A DNA stretch of 64,000 nucleotides from JAJACP01 sp964350245 (GTDB lineage Bacteria > Chlamydiota > Chlamydiia > Chlamydiales > JAAKFR01), in NCBI GenBank assembly GCA_964350245.1, contig CAYGJC010000006.1, positions 39,933 through 103,932 of the forward strand, in the 5' to 3' direction. Shown one piece after another: positions 8,846-17,698 of the stretch. The position numbers were made by a program, and so were the translations under genes. The first letter of the stretch is position 1; the number at the start of each line of letters is the position of its first letter. The notes beneath the pieces were generated by a model. That model had not been told where the DNA came from and ran no database searches. It saw only the letters and a list, made by a program, of their open reading frames with translations.

Positions 8846-10554
8846 GTCCGTATAGTTATTGGCGCTTGGTTTGGAATCAGTATCGAAAGCGAAAAACAGG
8901 CGTTGCTGCGCTCTGTATTTTGGCGTTGTTTTTTCTCATTGGACTCTATGCACCTTTTTTTGCCTCAAGCAAGCCGCTACTTGTGATGTGGCAGGGCAAA
9001 CTTTTTTCTCCCCTTCTGCGCTATCTTCTCTACCCCGGGTTTTACACAAAACCAATCGATCTTTTTTATAACCTACTCATGTTCACTCTACCTGCAAGCT
9101 TGGTGGGTTTTTGGCTGATAGGGAGGCGGTGGCGCAAGCTCTTTTTAGGATGCATGGTTGTGATACAAGGAGGTCTATTTGGGCTTGCTGTGACGGGGTG
9201 GATTAAAAATCCAAGCAGCGATCCCAAGCTTAAGCAAGCGCGTCAAGAGGCCATTGCGGCCAAAATCAACTACCGAGAAGATCCTCTTTTGCTTCCTCTC
9301 TCCTCCCACCTTACATGGGAGTTTGAGCTCAAGCACATGACCCCCTATGATAAGCTCAATATGCTGCTGCGCCATCAGCAACAAAAAAAACAAAACGCCA
9401 AACTCAGCTCTTACGCCTATGCCCATCTGCAGGCAACTGGAAGTGAGGCGCCCACTCTGCTTGCCGTTGCCAATCGACATGAAGCTGAGGCGCGTCACCA
9501 TCTAGAAAAAACGACCGGCGAGCTAAAGGAGCATTATCAAGAAAGTCTCGATCAGCTCCCGGCGCTGATGGAGGCCTATCGCCCCTTTTCACACGCCTAT
9601 ATCATGGCCAAATATGATCTAGAGCACACTCCAAATAAAGAGAGCGAAGCGCGTTATCAGCAAGTTCTAGAGGAGTCTGCTGAAACACGGCTTCCCCTGG
9701 CAAACGCCAGAAAGGAGATTGAAGCCTACCGCAAAGCAGCCGCTCAGCTGGCTTATCTTAATGATAAACAAACGTGGTTTGCAAATGAAAGTCGCCAGCT
9801 GCGTGTCTTGATTGCTCCTTTTTTTCGGGACTTTCACTGGGAAGAAGACGCCGGCGGCTCTCAACACTTTAACACGCACCTTCCTTGGTGGGAGCTGACA
9901 CGCATCAACCGAAAAGATCTGGTCTCAAGCCTACTTTTTGGAATTCGTATCTCTCTTTTGGTCGGCTTATCCGCCGTTGGCCTCTCTCTTGTCATTGGCA
10001 TTCCCCTTGGCATGCTTGCCGGCTATTTTGCCGGAAAATCAGATCTGGTGATCTGCCGCTTTATTGAAATCTGGGAGGCTATGCCTACTTTTTTTATGTT
10101 GCTTCTCATCGTAGCCATTACGCAGAGTAAATCGATCTTTTTGGTGATTGCCGTTCTAGGAATTTTTGGGTGGACGAGTTTTGGTCGTTTCATTCGCGGC
10201 GAGGTGCTCAAGCAGCGCTCTTTACCTTACGTAATGGCTTGTAGAAGCATCGGCTACCCTAGCGGAAAGATCATGTTTTCTCACATTTTACCTAACGCTA
10301 TCCCTCCCATTTTGACACTTCTTCCTTTTTCTATGATGGCCGCCATCACGAGCGAGGCTGGAATCTCTTTTCTAGGCCTCGGGGAGGAGGGATCTACCTC
10401 CTGGGGCGTTTTAATGGATGAAGGACGCTCAGTTTTTCCCGGAGAGAGCTACCTCTTATGGCCACCTGCTCTTTTACTCACTCTCTTGCTGATTTGTATT
10501 GCACTTGTCGGAGACGCTCTGCGCGATGCCATCGATCCTAAAATGCGCTCTTGA
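8842..10554 (+). CDS. oppC: peptide ABC transporter permease OppC-like, with large insertion
   Basis: This is the second permease subunit, 570 residues against a usual 280-320. The N-terminus has an OppC_N-like start (YRKRKTGVAALCILALFF) and two or three more helices up to about residue 120. A hydrophilic, partly helical segment of about 210 residues follows. The conventional permease core then runs from about residue 360, with the EAA loop YVMACRSIGYPSGK near 463 and a C-terminus (DALRDAIDPKMR) that is family-typical. The ATG overlaps the oppB stop (ATGA). The matching insertions in OppB and OppC suggest an extra periplasmic domain assembled from both subunits. Confidence 0.88.
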   Translation: MSPYSYWRLVWNQYRKRKTGVAALCILALFFLIGLYAPFFASSKPLLVMWQGKLFSPLLRYLLYPGFYTKPIDLFYNLLMFTLPASLVGFWLIGRRWRKLFLGCMVVIQGGLFGLAVTGWIKNPSSDPKLKQARQEAIAAKINYREDPLLLPLSSHLTWEFELKHMTPYDKLNMLLRHQQQKKQNAKLSSYAYAHLQATGSEAPTLLAVANRHEAEARHHLEKTTGELKEHYQESLDQLPALMEAYRPFSHAYIMAKYDLEHTPNKESEARYQQVLEESAETRLPLANARKEIEAYRKAAAQLAYLNDKQTWFANESRQLRVLIAPFFRDFHWEEDAGGSQHFNTHLPWWELTRINRKDLVSSLLFGIRISLLVGLSAVGLSLVIGIPLGMLAGYFAGKSDLVICRFIEIWEAMPTFFMLLLIVAITQSKSIFLVIAVLGIFGWTSFGRFIRGEVLKQRSLPYVMACRSIGYPSGKIMFSHILPNAIPPILTLLPFSMMAAITSEAGISFLGLGEEGSTSWGVLMDEGRSVFPGESYLLWPPALLLTLLLICIALVGDALRDAIDPKMRS

Positions 10555-10560
10555 ACTTTA

Positions 10561-10579
10561 ATTCTAAGTACTTTAGAAT
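10561..10579. promoter_or_regulatory. short inverted repeat between oppC and the effector-like gene
   Basis: ATTCTAA and TTAGAAT form a 7-bp inverted repeat around a 5-base loop, ending six bases before the ATG at 10586. There is no T tract, so it is a weak terminator candidate at best. It may instead be an operator or an mRNA structure in front of the next gene, which lacks a visible ribosome site. Confidence 0.3.
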
Positions 10580-10585
10580 CAAATC

Positions 10586-11464
10586 ATGTTCATTTCATCT
10601 TGTACATCTTCCCGCTCTGCAACTCCTCTGTCCATCTCACCCTCCCCTAGCGGAGAGAGGCTGTTAGAGCGTTATCGCGTACAGCCAAACTCCATTAAAG
10701 ACTATATCTATGAAGCAACCGACACAACAACAGGAGCACCGGCTCTTTTTTTAACGGGAGCCGGTATTGATCTCTTCATCCGGTGCTGTCGTCTTGAAAC
10801 CGATATCGAGATCTATCCGACTCTTTGGGTAGGAGATCTCTCTCGCAAAGCATTAGAATTCAATAAATCACCTATTAAAAAAGCCGCTTTTTTTGTTAAT
10901 TCATCGAGCAGGCTCACTGGACACGTTTCGGCGCTCTATATGGAGAAAAACAGCGAGGGAAAACTCACGATTTTTGTTTCAGACTCGTTAGGAAAAGAAG
11001 GGAATGGAGTGACTGATTTTCAATCCCCTATTGTCAAGTCGCTCCGGCCACTTTCTGAGTCTATTGAGACGATTTATCTGATGCAGCCCAAGCGGCAGCA
11101 AGGCGGCAGTGAGTGTGCTTTATTCAGCATCGCCGATATTTTGGAGATTGTCAACACACCTAACTTTTTTGCGACCTTGGAGGCAGAAGGTAGAGAAAAA
11201 TTTCGAAACATCACCCATCCCCCTGCCGCCCTGATGAAACTCACTCAGTCTTTCACTCTACTAGAAACGGCATGCACATCCAACCTAGTTCTTCGGGCCA
11301 ATCCGTGGCTTGGGCATGCAGAGATGCCTTTTTCTGATTTCATCGCATCCGGAACCGTTGAAGAAATCGATCAGGAAGGCCTTCCTAAGAAGCGAAATGC
11401 GCACGCCCTTCTTCTTTTAGAGCGTGCTTTTGATGCCCTTATTTCCCATCTTCAATCCTCTTAA
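10586..11464 (+). CDS. putative CE-clan (YopJ-like) cysteine protease/acetyltransferase, candidate T3SS effector
   Basis: The 292-residue protein has a Ser/Thr-rich N-terminus (MFISSCTSSRSATPLSIS), common in type III secreted proteins, and no Sec signal. The middle shows the order and spacing of a CE-clan catalytic site: His113 in TGHVSALYM, Asp133 in FVSDSLG, Gln171/172, and Cys177 in GGSECALFSIADI. In YopJ/HopZ-type enzymes a His, an acidic residue and a Cys in a (D/E)CxxFS motif occur in this way. I infer a YopJ-type acetyltransferase or deubiquitinase-like effector; overall similarity is too low for certainty. It follows oppC by 31 bases and converges on the glycosyltransferase gene with a 26-base overlap. 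Confidence 0.55.
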   Translation: MFISSCTSSRSATPLSISPSPSGERLLERYRVQPNSIKDYIYEATDTTTGAPALFLTGAGIDLFIRCCRLETDIEIYPTLWVGDLSRKALEFNKSPIKKAAFFVNSSSRLTGHVSALYMEKNSEGKLTIFVSDSLGKEGNGVTDFQSPIVKSLRPLSESIETIYLMQPKRQQGGSECALFSIADILEIVNTPNFFATLEAEGREKFRNITHPPAALMKLTQSFTLLETACTSNLVLRANPWLGHAEMPFSDFIASGTVEEIDQEGLPKKRNAHALLLLERAFDALISHLQSS

Positions 11465-13550
11465 TCGGGTCTAATAGAGAGTAGATTGACTCCACACTCA
11501 ATCGGCAAAGATGGGCTTCTCTATCTTCAATCCCGACAGACAGGATGCACTCTGTATTATTGTGATCAAGAGCCATACCGCAACAATACTCTACGCCTTG
11601 ATGTTGAAAAGTAAACGGTTTGGAAAGTCCTTTAAGATTTAAATCCTGATCAAGATAGACAAAACGATGTAGATAAACACGCTCATGTCCCACAACGACT
11701 TCGTGAATGAGCATGAGATAGCCATCTCCAAAAGCAATCGGAGCCGCAGACCCTCTAAAGCGGGAGAGATCGAGAGGAGGCGTATACTCTTTGATCAGCT
11801 TGCAGGCCCCATTTTTCTTATCTACTTGATAGACAGTAAAGGGATCGCACAAGTAAACGACACAAAGTTCTCCTCGGTAAGAAAAGGGGAGCCAATTCTT
11901 TTCGCACCACCCCTTCCATCCATCCATGGGAACAAACGCCTTGACTGGCAGGTGTTGAGCAGTGGCCTTGCCCCCTAACTTGCACAGGATTTGAGATACA
12001 GAGTTCGGTTGATGATCGAAGGTTGAACACGTGAACCAGTTATCTCCATCTATTTCGACAAGGCGGCAGTCCTCCAGACCCTTCACTTGAGTGGGCTGCC
12101 GAAGACGCGGAAGCGTTTCTGTGATCTCTTTTTGGGATAGAAGCCTTAAATTTTTATCATACTCAAGGAAAAAGTTCTTTGTTCGAATGGTAGGATCATC
12201 GGGATCCCGCGAGCGATGCCCCATTCCTCCTTTCTGAGTATAGTTGACCGCTCTACATATCATGCTGTAACCGTGCTGGGTCTTCTGAATACTAGGATTC
12301 AAGGGACAATAGTATTCATCTAAACCTTCTCTGAGGGGAGGAAGCGTAACGGCGATGGGCGTGTAGTCTGCATGAGGCAAATTTTGCACATAATAGAGCG
12401 AGTTGCGGTGAGCCCACTCTTTGACCGATTGGGGGACGTTGCGGTTGAGTAAAATGCGATTAATCGCCTCCATCCCCTCTTCCTTAAAGGGGGTATAGTA
12501 AGCCGCAATAGAGAGTTCTTCGTCAAATTGATACAGATAAACAGGGTGGGAGATAAACAAAAGGTCGTCTTTGGGATACGGAATCGTCTTTCCCTGCTTG
12601 GCAAATAGATAGGCCAGTGCGTTTTCCCCATTGACTCTGTAATGTTTAGCTACATTCCATAAAGGTTCAGCACGAAGAGGGTGGTATTCGTACGCTTTTA
12701 AGTAGGAGGAAAGAGCAAGATTCCAGTACCCCATTTCTTCGTAACAAACGGCCATCATATACATGGAATACCAGACTTCCTCTTTCCATCCCCCCCTATC
12801 GATTCGGTTTTTATACCACCGAACTGCCTCACCGTAATCCCCTAAACATTTGTGTGTTTGGGCCAAATAAAACATATAGCGTGGATTGTGTGGCTCCTCT
12901 TTGAGTCCCTGAGTCAGCAATTCCAGATCGCGGGCAAATTTATTTGCTTTACACCCTCCATCCTCTTGATCATCAATGGATAATGTACTGAGGGTTTCCT
13001 GGACAATCAAAGCAGGACAAGCCCAATACTCATGCGTCACCCCTCTGCTTTCCCAGGGAAGTGAAGCGCGTATCAAACGGGTATTGTAGTAGGCTAGGGA
13101 GGGAGAGCGTTGCAAGACAAGGTAGCTATCGGTTCGGAGCGCCTGTTTAGTAAACTGCTCCCCAACCACCAATAACATATCGGCATCGAGTAAAAGTAGA
13201 TAAGTCTGCTCGAGAGGACACTGGTGCTTTTCTAGGGTCTCTTGAGCCGCTTGAACTGAAAGTGTGCGGTTGTATCCAAAGTTACGCCACTCATGTTGAT
13301 AAACAGCCCCGGGAATCTCATGCTTATGCATAAAAGTTTCCACAATTTCCACTGTATCATCGGTGGAACCCGTATCACAAATCACCATATAGTCTACGAT
13401 ATCTTTAACACTGTCGAGGCACCGCTCAATGACACTGGATTCGTTTTTTACGATCATCGTTAGGCAAAGCTTGGGCTGAGCGCCGTGAACAAAGCTCGAG
13501 GGGACTAAAAGCAAAAAGAACAGGTAAAAGAAGCGTTTAGTTCGAATCAT
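11439..13550 (-). CDS. exported family-2 glycosyltransferase with C-terminal GH130-like propeller
   Basis: This 703-residue protein has an N-terminal signal sequence (residues 5-24, FFYLFFLLLVPSSFVHGA). A GT2 domain follows (about 27-180), with MIVKNESSVIERCLDSV, the CDTGSTDDT loop and the DAD metal site (122-124). A helical, TPR-like region covers about 215-340 (YKNRIDRGGWKEEVWYSM). The last 300 residues resemble the five-bladed propeller of GH130-type proteins (LNPSI, GLEDCRLVEIDG, EKNWLPF, RGSAAPI). Nucleotide-sugar-dependent GT2 enzymes normally act in the cytoplasm, so a signal peptide is odd; it may be an uncleaved anchor. The substrate is unknown. It is transcribed alone. Confidence 0.75.
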   Translation of the reverse strand: MIRTKRFFYLFFLLLVPSSFVHGAQPKLCLTMIVKNESSVIERCLDSVKDIVDYMVICDTGSTDDTVEIVETFMHKHEIPGAVYQHEWRNFGYNRTLSVQAAQETLEKHQCPLEQTYLLLLDADMLLVVGEQFTKQALRTDSYLVLQRSPSLAYYNTRLIRASLPWESRGVTHEYWACPALIVQETLSTLSIDDQEDGGCKANKFARDLELLTQGLKEEPHNPRYMFYLAQTHKCLGDYGEAVRWYKNRIDRGGWKEEVWYSMYMMAVCYEEMGYWNLALSSYLKAYEYHPLRAEPLWNVAKHYRVNGENALAYLFAKQGKTIPYPKDDLLFISHPVYLYQFDEELSIAAYYTPFKEEGMEAINRILLNRNVPQSVKEWAHRNSLYYVQNLPHADYTPIAVTLPPLREGLDEYYCPLNPSIQKTQHGYSMICRAVNYTQKGGMGHRSRDPDDPTIRTKNFFLEYDKNLRLLSQKEITETLPRLRQPTQVKGLEDCRLVEIDGDNWFTCSTFDHQPNSVSQILCKLGGKATAQHLPVKAFVPMDGWKGWCEKNWLPFSYRGELCVVYLCDPFTVYQVDKKNGACKLIKEYTPPLDLSRFRGSAAPIAFGDGYLMLIHEVVVGHERVYLHRFVYLDQDLNLKGLSKPFTFQHQGVEYCCGMALDHNNTECILSVGIEDREAHLCRLSVESIYSLLDPIKRIEDGK

Positions 13551-13625
13551 TGGAAATCACATCGCTTTTGATTAAAAAGAAGCATGCTACCGTTTTTTTT
13601 GCTTTAAGGTGAAGAGAAAATGTGC

Positions 13626-14486
13626 TTAGAAATTAGTATCAAAACGACAGAATCTTTCTATTACGGGGATGGGATTTCTCTGAACGGGGGGGAATAAACA
13701 AAGCCAACACTTGCTAAGACACAGGGGAAAAGGAAGGTAGAGATGAAGCGCCCCTTGCACATTGGTTCCAAAGATACGATCATGGTAGACAAGCCCTTCT
13801 AAGCGAAAGCGATTACATACCCACGTTTCCACTCGTCCCATTGCACCAACAAGGGAGTCACAGCATTCGGATCCGTAAAAATAGGGACCAACAGCTCCAT
13901 AAAGGGAGAAGCATTTGCATGAGAAAAAAGACCTTCCGACTTCGAGATCAAATCCCCACATTATGCCGCGAAACTCATCTCTAACTGCCACAAAATCACC
14001 CGGATACTCAAATACAGTTGTTTCGACCAGGGCTCTCCTATCTCCAATGGGCCAGTATCCATTTGCTCTCAGATCCAAGCATTTTCCCAAAAACTCTACC
14101 CCTATACTCATCTGTTGCAGATAGTCATTGAACACCTCGCGAGCGTCATAATAGAGGTTGATGCCCAACATTTCTTGGCGATTTGAGGTAAACGTTCTCC
14201 AGCCTATACCCGCATTGTATGCCTGGCACCCATTACTGATCCTGTTGAATTGGAAGTCGAGAAAAGGGTAGCACTGCAACTGCTGGTGATATAAAGCTAA
14301 AAATCCTTCTGCAGATGCGTACCCTCCATTGTAGCTCAATCCCTTACCCCCCACGTAGTGGACGCTCGGGATAAAGGCGTATGACCATGGGCTAGAACAC
14401 AGACTAGTATAGACAACTTCCTCATAGCCTACTAGCTGTGAAAAGCTTTTTGCTAAACAAAGGCTGAGAAAAATCCAATTTTTCAA
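13626..14486 (-). CDS. inverse-autotransporter-like outer membrane beta-barrel protein
   Basis: The 286-residue product has a signal peptide (MKNWIFLSLCLAKSFSQLVG) and alternating beta-strand patterns throughout. The segment AGIGWRTF, GINLYYDAR, SIGVEFLGKCLDLRANGYWP matches the pattern of the inverse autotransporter barrel domain (intimin/invasin type: RxF, GxNxFxD, GxE, NxYxP). It ends in Phe (FDTNF), as barrel substrates of the BAM machine do. No passenger domain is present, so it looks like a stand-alone barrel. It contains about 14 Cys, which fits the disulfide-linked chlamydial outer membrane. Such barrels are numerous in Waddlia, Simkania and Parachlamydia. Confidence 0.7.
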   Translation of the reverse strand: MKNWIFLSLCLAKSFSQLVGYEEVVYTSLCSSPWSYAFIPSVHYVGGKGLSYNGGYASAEGFLALYHQQLQCYPFLDFQFNRISNGCQAYNAGIGWRTFTSNRQEMLGINLYYDAREVFNDYLQQMSIGVEFLGKCLDLRANGYWPIGDRRALVETTVFEYPGDFVAVRDEFRGIMWGFDLEVGRSFFSCKCFSLYGAVGPYFYGSECCDSLVGAMGRVETWVCNRFRLEGLVYHDRIFGTNVQGALHLYLPFPLCLSKCWLCLFPPVQRNPIPVIERFCRFDTNF

Positions 14487-14547
14487 AGATCAAGACTCTT
14501 TTTTACCTAAAAGAAAGAGAGCAAGATTGCTGCCAATATGCCACAGT

Positions 14548-15960
14548 TTACAAAGCCCCAGCAAAAAACATTCTTAGCACCCAAAAAAAGAAGACAGATA
14601 AAATTGCGCCGGCAGGTACTGTCACCACCCAAGAAATCACAATATCACGAATGGTATTGAGGTTAATGGCACCAATACCACGGGCAAAGCCCACACCCAA
14701 AACAGCTCCTACCAAAACGTGCGTAGTAGAGATAGGGAGTCCAAGCTTAGAAGCTAATACAATGGTGAGAGCGGCACCAAAACCAGCAGCAAATCCGCGC
14801 GAAGGGGTCAGCTCTGTGATCTTTCTGCCCACAGTTTCAATGACACGCCAACCCCACGTGGCCAAACCGACAATAATGCCCACTCCCCCAAGCAGCAGAA
14901 GCCAAACAGGAACACTTTGCCCTAGAATGGGGTTTCCCTTTAACACGTTGAAAATAGCGGAAAGAGGACCAATTGCATTGGCCACATCATTAGATCCGTG
15001 AGCAAAAGCCATAAAACAGGCAATGATGATCTGTAAATAAATGAAGATACGCTCGACTACGACATAATCATCCGATTTAACCTCAGGAGTCTCGATTTTT
15101 TCCGAAAGGGCGTGCACTTCATCTAAAAGGGCATGCACCTTGTCTTGCATCATGCCTAAAGAGGCCACTTCTACACGCCTCAAATGCTTTTGTGCCTTTT
15201 TCAAGCCAATCTCGACATCAAGATTGTGCTGCCGAGCGGGCACCTTAGGCTCTTGAATCCGCCTGACGAGGAGGTAAGAGATGCCTCCACACACCACACC
15301 TGATATACATGCGATTAGAAAGACTTTGAAGATATTGAGGTGCATAGCAAGGTTGGAGAGACCTCCGAAAAGAATGATGATCGATAGAACAAAAAAGATC
15401 ACAAAAACCAAATAGGGTGTCAGCCGTTTAGCCGCTAAAATCGGGTTTTGATGGTAGAGAATTTTGCGACGGATGATCGAAAAGATTAAATAAGCCAATG
15501 CACCACCCAAAAGAGGTGAAATCACCCAACTAGCTGCAATAGAACCAATTTGCCCCCAGTAAATGGCATCAAAGCCCCCCAAAACAAGTCCAAATCCCAA
15601 AACCGCCCCCACAATCGAGTGAGTTGTGGAAACAGGCCATCCAAAAAAGGAAGCGGTTTGCAGCCACATCCCTGTTGCCAGAAGAGAAGCGAGCATTCCA
15701 TACACATAATCGGCTTTGTCATGAGAAAACAGTCCCGGATTGACAATCCCCGACTCAATGGTTTCAGATACCCCTCCGCCTAAGAGAAAGGCACCTGCAA
15801 ACTCAAAAATAGCGGCAATAAGAACAGCTTGCTTTAGAGTAAGCGCCCCGGAACCGACTGAAGTACCCACGGCATTAGCCACATCGTTGGCACCGATATT
15901 CCACGCAACATAAAACCCTAAAACGATCGCAAGAATGATGAGGATGAGGGTAATAGACAT
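14548..15960 (-). CDS. pit: inorganic phosphate transporter, PiT family
   Basis: This 470-residue inner-membrane protein imports phosphate by cation symport. Both PiT signatures are present: GANDVANAVGTSVG near the N-terminus and HGSNDVANAIGPL in the second half, together with the repeated STTHxxVGAVLG motifs. A cytoplasmic loop of about 70 charged residues separates the two inverted repeats (LDVEIGLKKAQKHLRR). It lies 4 bases downstream of the DUF47 partner, which is the usual regulatory companion of Pit. The pair corresponds to CT692/CT691. Confidence 0.92.
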   Translation of the reverse strand: MSITLILIILAIVLGFYVAWNIGANDVANAVGTSVGSGALTLKQAVLIAAIFEFAGAFLLGGGVSETIESGIVNPGLFSHDKADYVYGMLASLLATGMWLQTASFFGWPVSTTHSIVGAVLGFGLVLGGFDAIYWGQIGSIAASWVISPLLGGALAYLIFSIIRRKILYHQNPILAAKRLTPYLVFVIFFVLSIIILFGGLSNLAMHLNIFKVFLIACISGVVCGGISYLLVRRIQEPKVPARQHNLDVEIGLKKAQKHLRRVEVASLGMMQDKVHALLDEVHALSEKIETPEVKSDDYVVVERIFIYLQIIIACFMAFAHGSNDVANAIGPLSAIFNVLKGNPILGQSVPVWLLLLGGVGIIVGLATWGWRVIETVGRKITELTPSRGFAAGFGAALTIVLASKLGLPISTTHVLVGAVLGVGFARGIGAINLNTIRDIVISWVVTVPAGAILSVFFFWVLRMFFAGAL

Positions 15961-15964
15961 TTGA

Positions 15965-16639
15965 TTATTTAACCTCGAGTATCATTCTCACTCGATTGGC
16001 TAGTTTTTCAGACTCATCTGAAAGAGAAGCAAGCTCTTGTATCACTTTCATCCATAAGAAGAAAGTGGGGTTAGACATAGAATCGGACTCCTGGAACATC
16101 TTTTTAAGAAGAGCGCGCTGCACAACATCGCACTCATGTTCTTTAAAAGCGACCTGATCGACCATTGTGCGCACTTTTTCAGCCTCTTTCCCCCCAAATG
16201 AACTCTCCAGGAGCTGGCCCATCTCTTTAATAATCAGGTAGACTCCATCAAAGGTTTCTAAATTTTTTGTTAAAAAGGCGTGAAACTCTTCCTCAAAAGC
16301 GGGGAGTATCTCCAAGTCACGGAAGGTCAAAAGAAGAGCGGCATCTTCCACTCTATCAGCAATATTGTCTTGCAAAGCAAGAATCTCCAGCAAGCTACCC
16401 CGTGCAATGGGAAGAAAAAGGCCTGTGGGAAGGTTATTACGGATTTCATTTTTTGTCAGGTCCGCTTCATGTTCGAGCTTAGAAATCGTTTTGGCCAGCT
16501 CGGCTACAAGCTTATAATCTTTTTTTTCCAAAGCTTCAAAAATAACAAGAACCTGCTTCACGCACGCCGCTACTTTTTCCATATGGATTTGAAGGGGATC
16601 AAAAGGAGAGCGGCCAAAAAGACGTGCTAAAGTCTGCAT
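15965..16639 (-). CDS. DUF47 (PhoU-like, TIGR00153) phosphate transport regulator
   Basis: The 224-residue all-alpha protein resembles PhoU and is almost always encoded with a Pit transporter, as here. Characteristic stretches are KLEHEADLTKNEIRNNLP (an ExxxDxxxxE metal-type motif) and LQDNIADRVEDAALLLTFRD. A second copy of the motif lies near the C-terminus (KEHECDVVQRALLKKMF). It is probably a cytoplasmic regulator of phosphate uptake. The start ATG is preceded by AAGG at good distance. It is divergent from oppD. Confidence 0.9.
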   Translation of the reverse strand: MQTLARLFGRSPFDPLQIHMEKVAACVKQVLVIFEALEKKDYKLVAELAKTISKLEHEADLTKNEIRNNLPTGLFLPIARGSLLEILALQDNIADRVEDAALLLTFRDLEILPAFEEEFHAFLTKNLETFDGVYLIIKEMGQLLESSFGGKEAEKVRTMVDQVAFKEHECDVVQRALLKKMFQESDSMSNPTFFLWMKVIQELASLSDESEKLANRVRMILEVK

Positions 16640-16693
16640 GAGTTACCTTTTTGCCGTGATAATAATAGATCCGCTCGATAATGTATAGTTTCT

Positions 16694-17698
16694 ATGCTAA
16701 ATGTACGTCATTTAACAACCAAACTGAGACTGAAGGGTAAGTGCCATACCGTTGTAGACAATCTTTCTTTTGAACTGAAAGCGGGGCAAACGCTCGCTCT
16801 TGTGGGCGAATCTGGGTGCGGAAAATCGTTGACCGCTCACTCTCTTCTTCGGATCCTACCCGAGCCACCGGCCCTCCCTTCTCAGGGAGAGATTCTCTAT
16901 CGGGATGTCAATTTACTGACTCTTTCTGAGGCCAAAATGCGCCAGATCCGTGGGCAAAAAATCGCGATGATTTTTCAAGACCCTATGACAGCCCTCAACC
17001 CCGTTTACACCATCGGCGACCAACTTTTTGAGGTGGCAACAGTGCACCTCAAGCAAGGGCATAAAGAGGCAGAAGCAACTGTTTTACAAGCATTTGAAGA
17101 TGTTCACCTTGCTAATCCAAAAGCACTCATGAGTGCTTATCCTCACCAGCTTTCCGGAGGCATGCTACAAAGAGCCATGATTGCCATGGCGTTGCTTTGC
17201 TCCCCGGATATCCTCATTGCCGATGAGCCCACAACGGCTTTGGACGTGACGATTCAGGCACAGATTCTTCATCTACTCAAAGAACTTCAGGACAAAAAAG
17301 GGATGGGGACGTTGATGATCACCCATGACATGGGTGTTGTAGCCGAAATCGCAGATGAGGTGGTTGTGATGTATGGAGGCGCTCAAATCGAAGAGGGTGA
17401 TGTACACGCTCTTTTTGACAATCCCTCTCATCCCTATACACAAGGCCTTTTCGCGGCCCGGCCGGCGGGAGTTCATCATGGGAAGCTCCCTACCATCGAA
17501 GGCTCAGTCCCAAAAGTGGGAGCACTCCCAAAAGGGTGCTCTTTTCACCCTCGCTGCCAATATGCAATGGATATTTGCCGGACACAGAAGCCCCCCTCCT
17601 TCACCCTGCCTGAAAAGGGACACAAGGCACGGTGCTGGCTTTATGACAAAGACTTAAAGTGGAAGCTTGCAGATGAAGAAACTTTTGAAAGTGACTAA
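16694..17698 (+). CDS. oppD: peptide ABC transporter ATP-binding protein OppD-like
   Basis: This 334-residue ATPase powers a peptide importer. The Walker A motif is GESGCGKS (38-45), the signature is QLSGGMLQRAM (about 155) and Walker B is ILIADEPT. The C-terminal extension PKGCSFHPRCQYAMDICR is the Cys-rich oligopeptide-transporter tail. Its end overlaps the start of oppF. The pair occupies the same place as CT690/CT689, between DUF47/pit and parB, and probably energises the oppABC proteins encoded upstream at 5322-10554. Confidence 0.93.
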   Translation: MLNVRHLTTKLRLKGKCHTVVDNLSFELKAGQTLALVGESGCGKSLTAHSLLRILPEPPALPSQGEILYRDVNLLTLSEAKMRQIRGQKIAMIFQDPMTALNPVYTIGDQLFEVATVHLKQGHKEAEATVLQAFEDVHLANPKALMSAYPHQLSGGMLQRAMIAMALLCSPDILIADEPTTALDVTIQAQILHLLKELQDKKGMGTLMITHDMGVVAEIADEVVVMYGGAQIEEGDVHALFDNPSHPYTQGLFAARPAGVHHGKLPTIEGSVPKVGALPKGCSFHPRCQYAMDICRTQKPPSFTLPEKGHKARCWLYDKDLKWKLADEETFESD

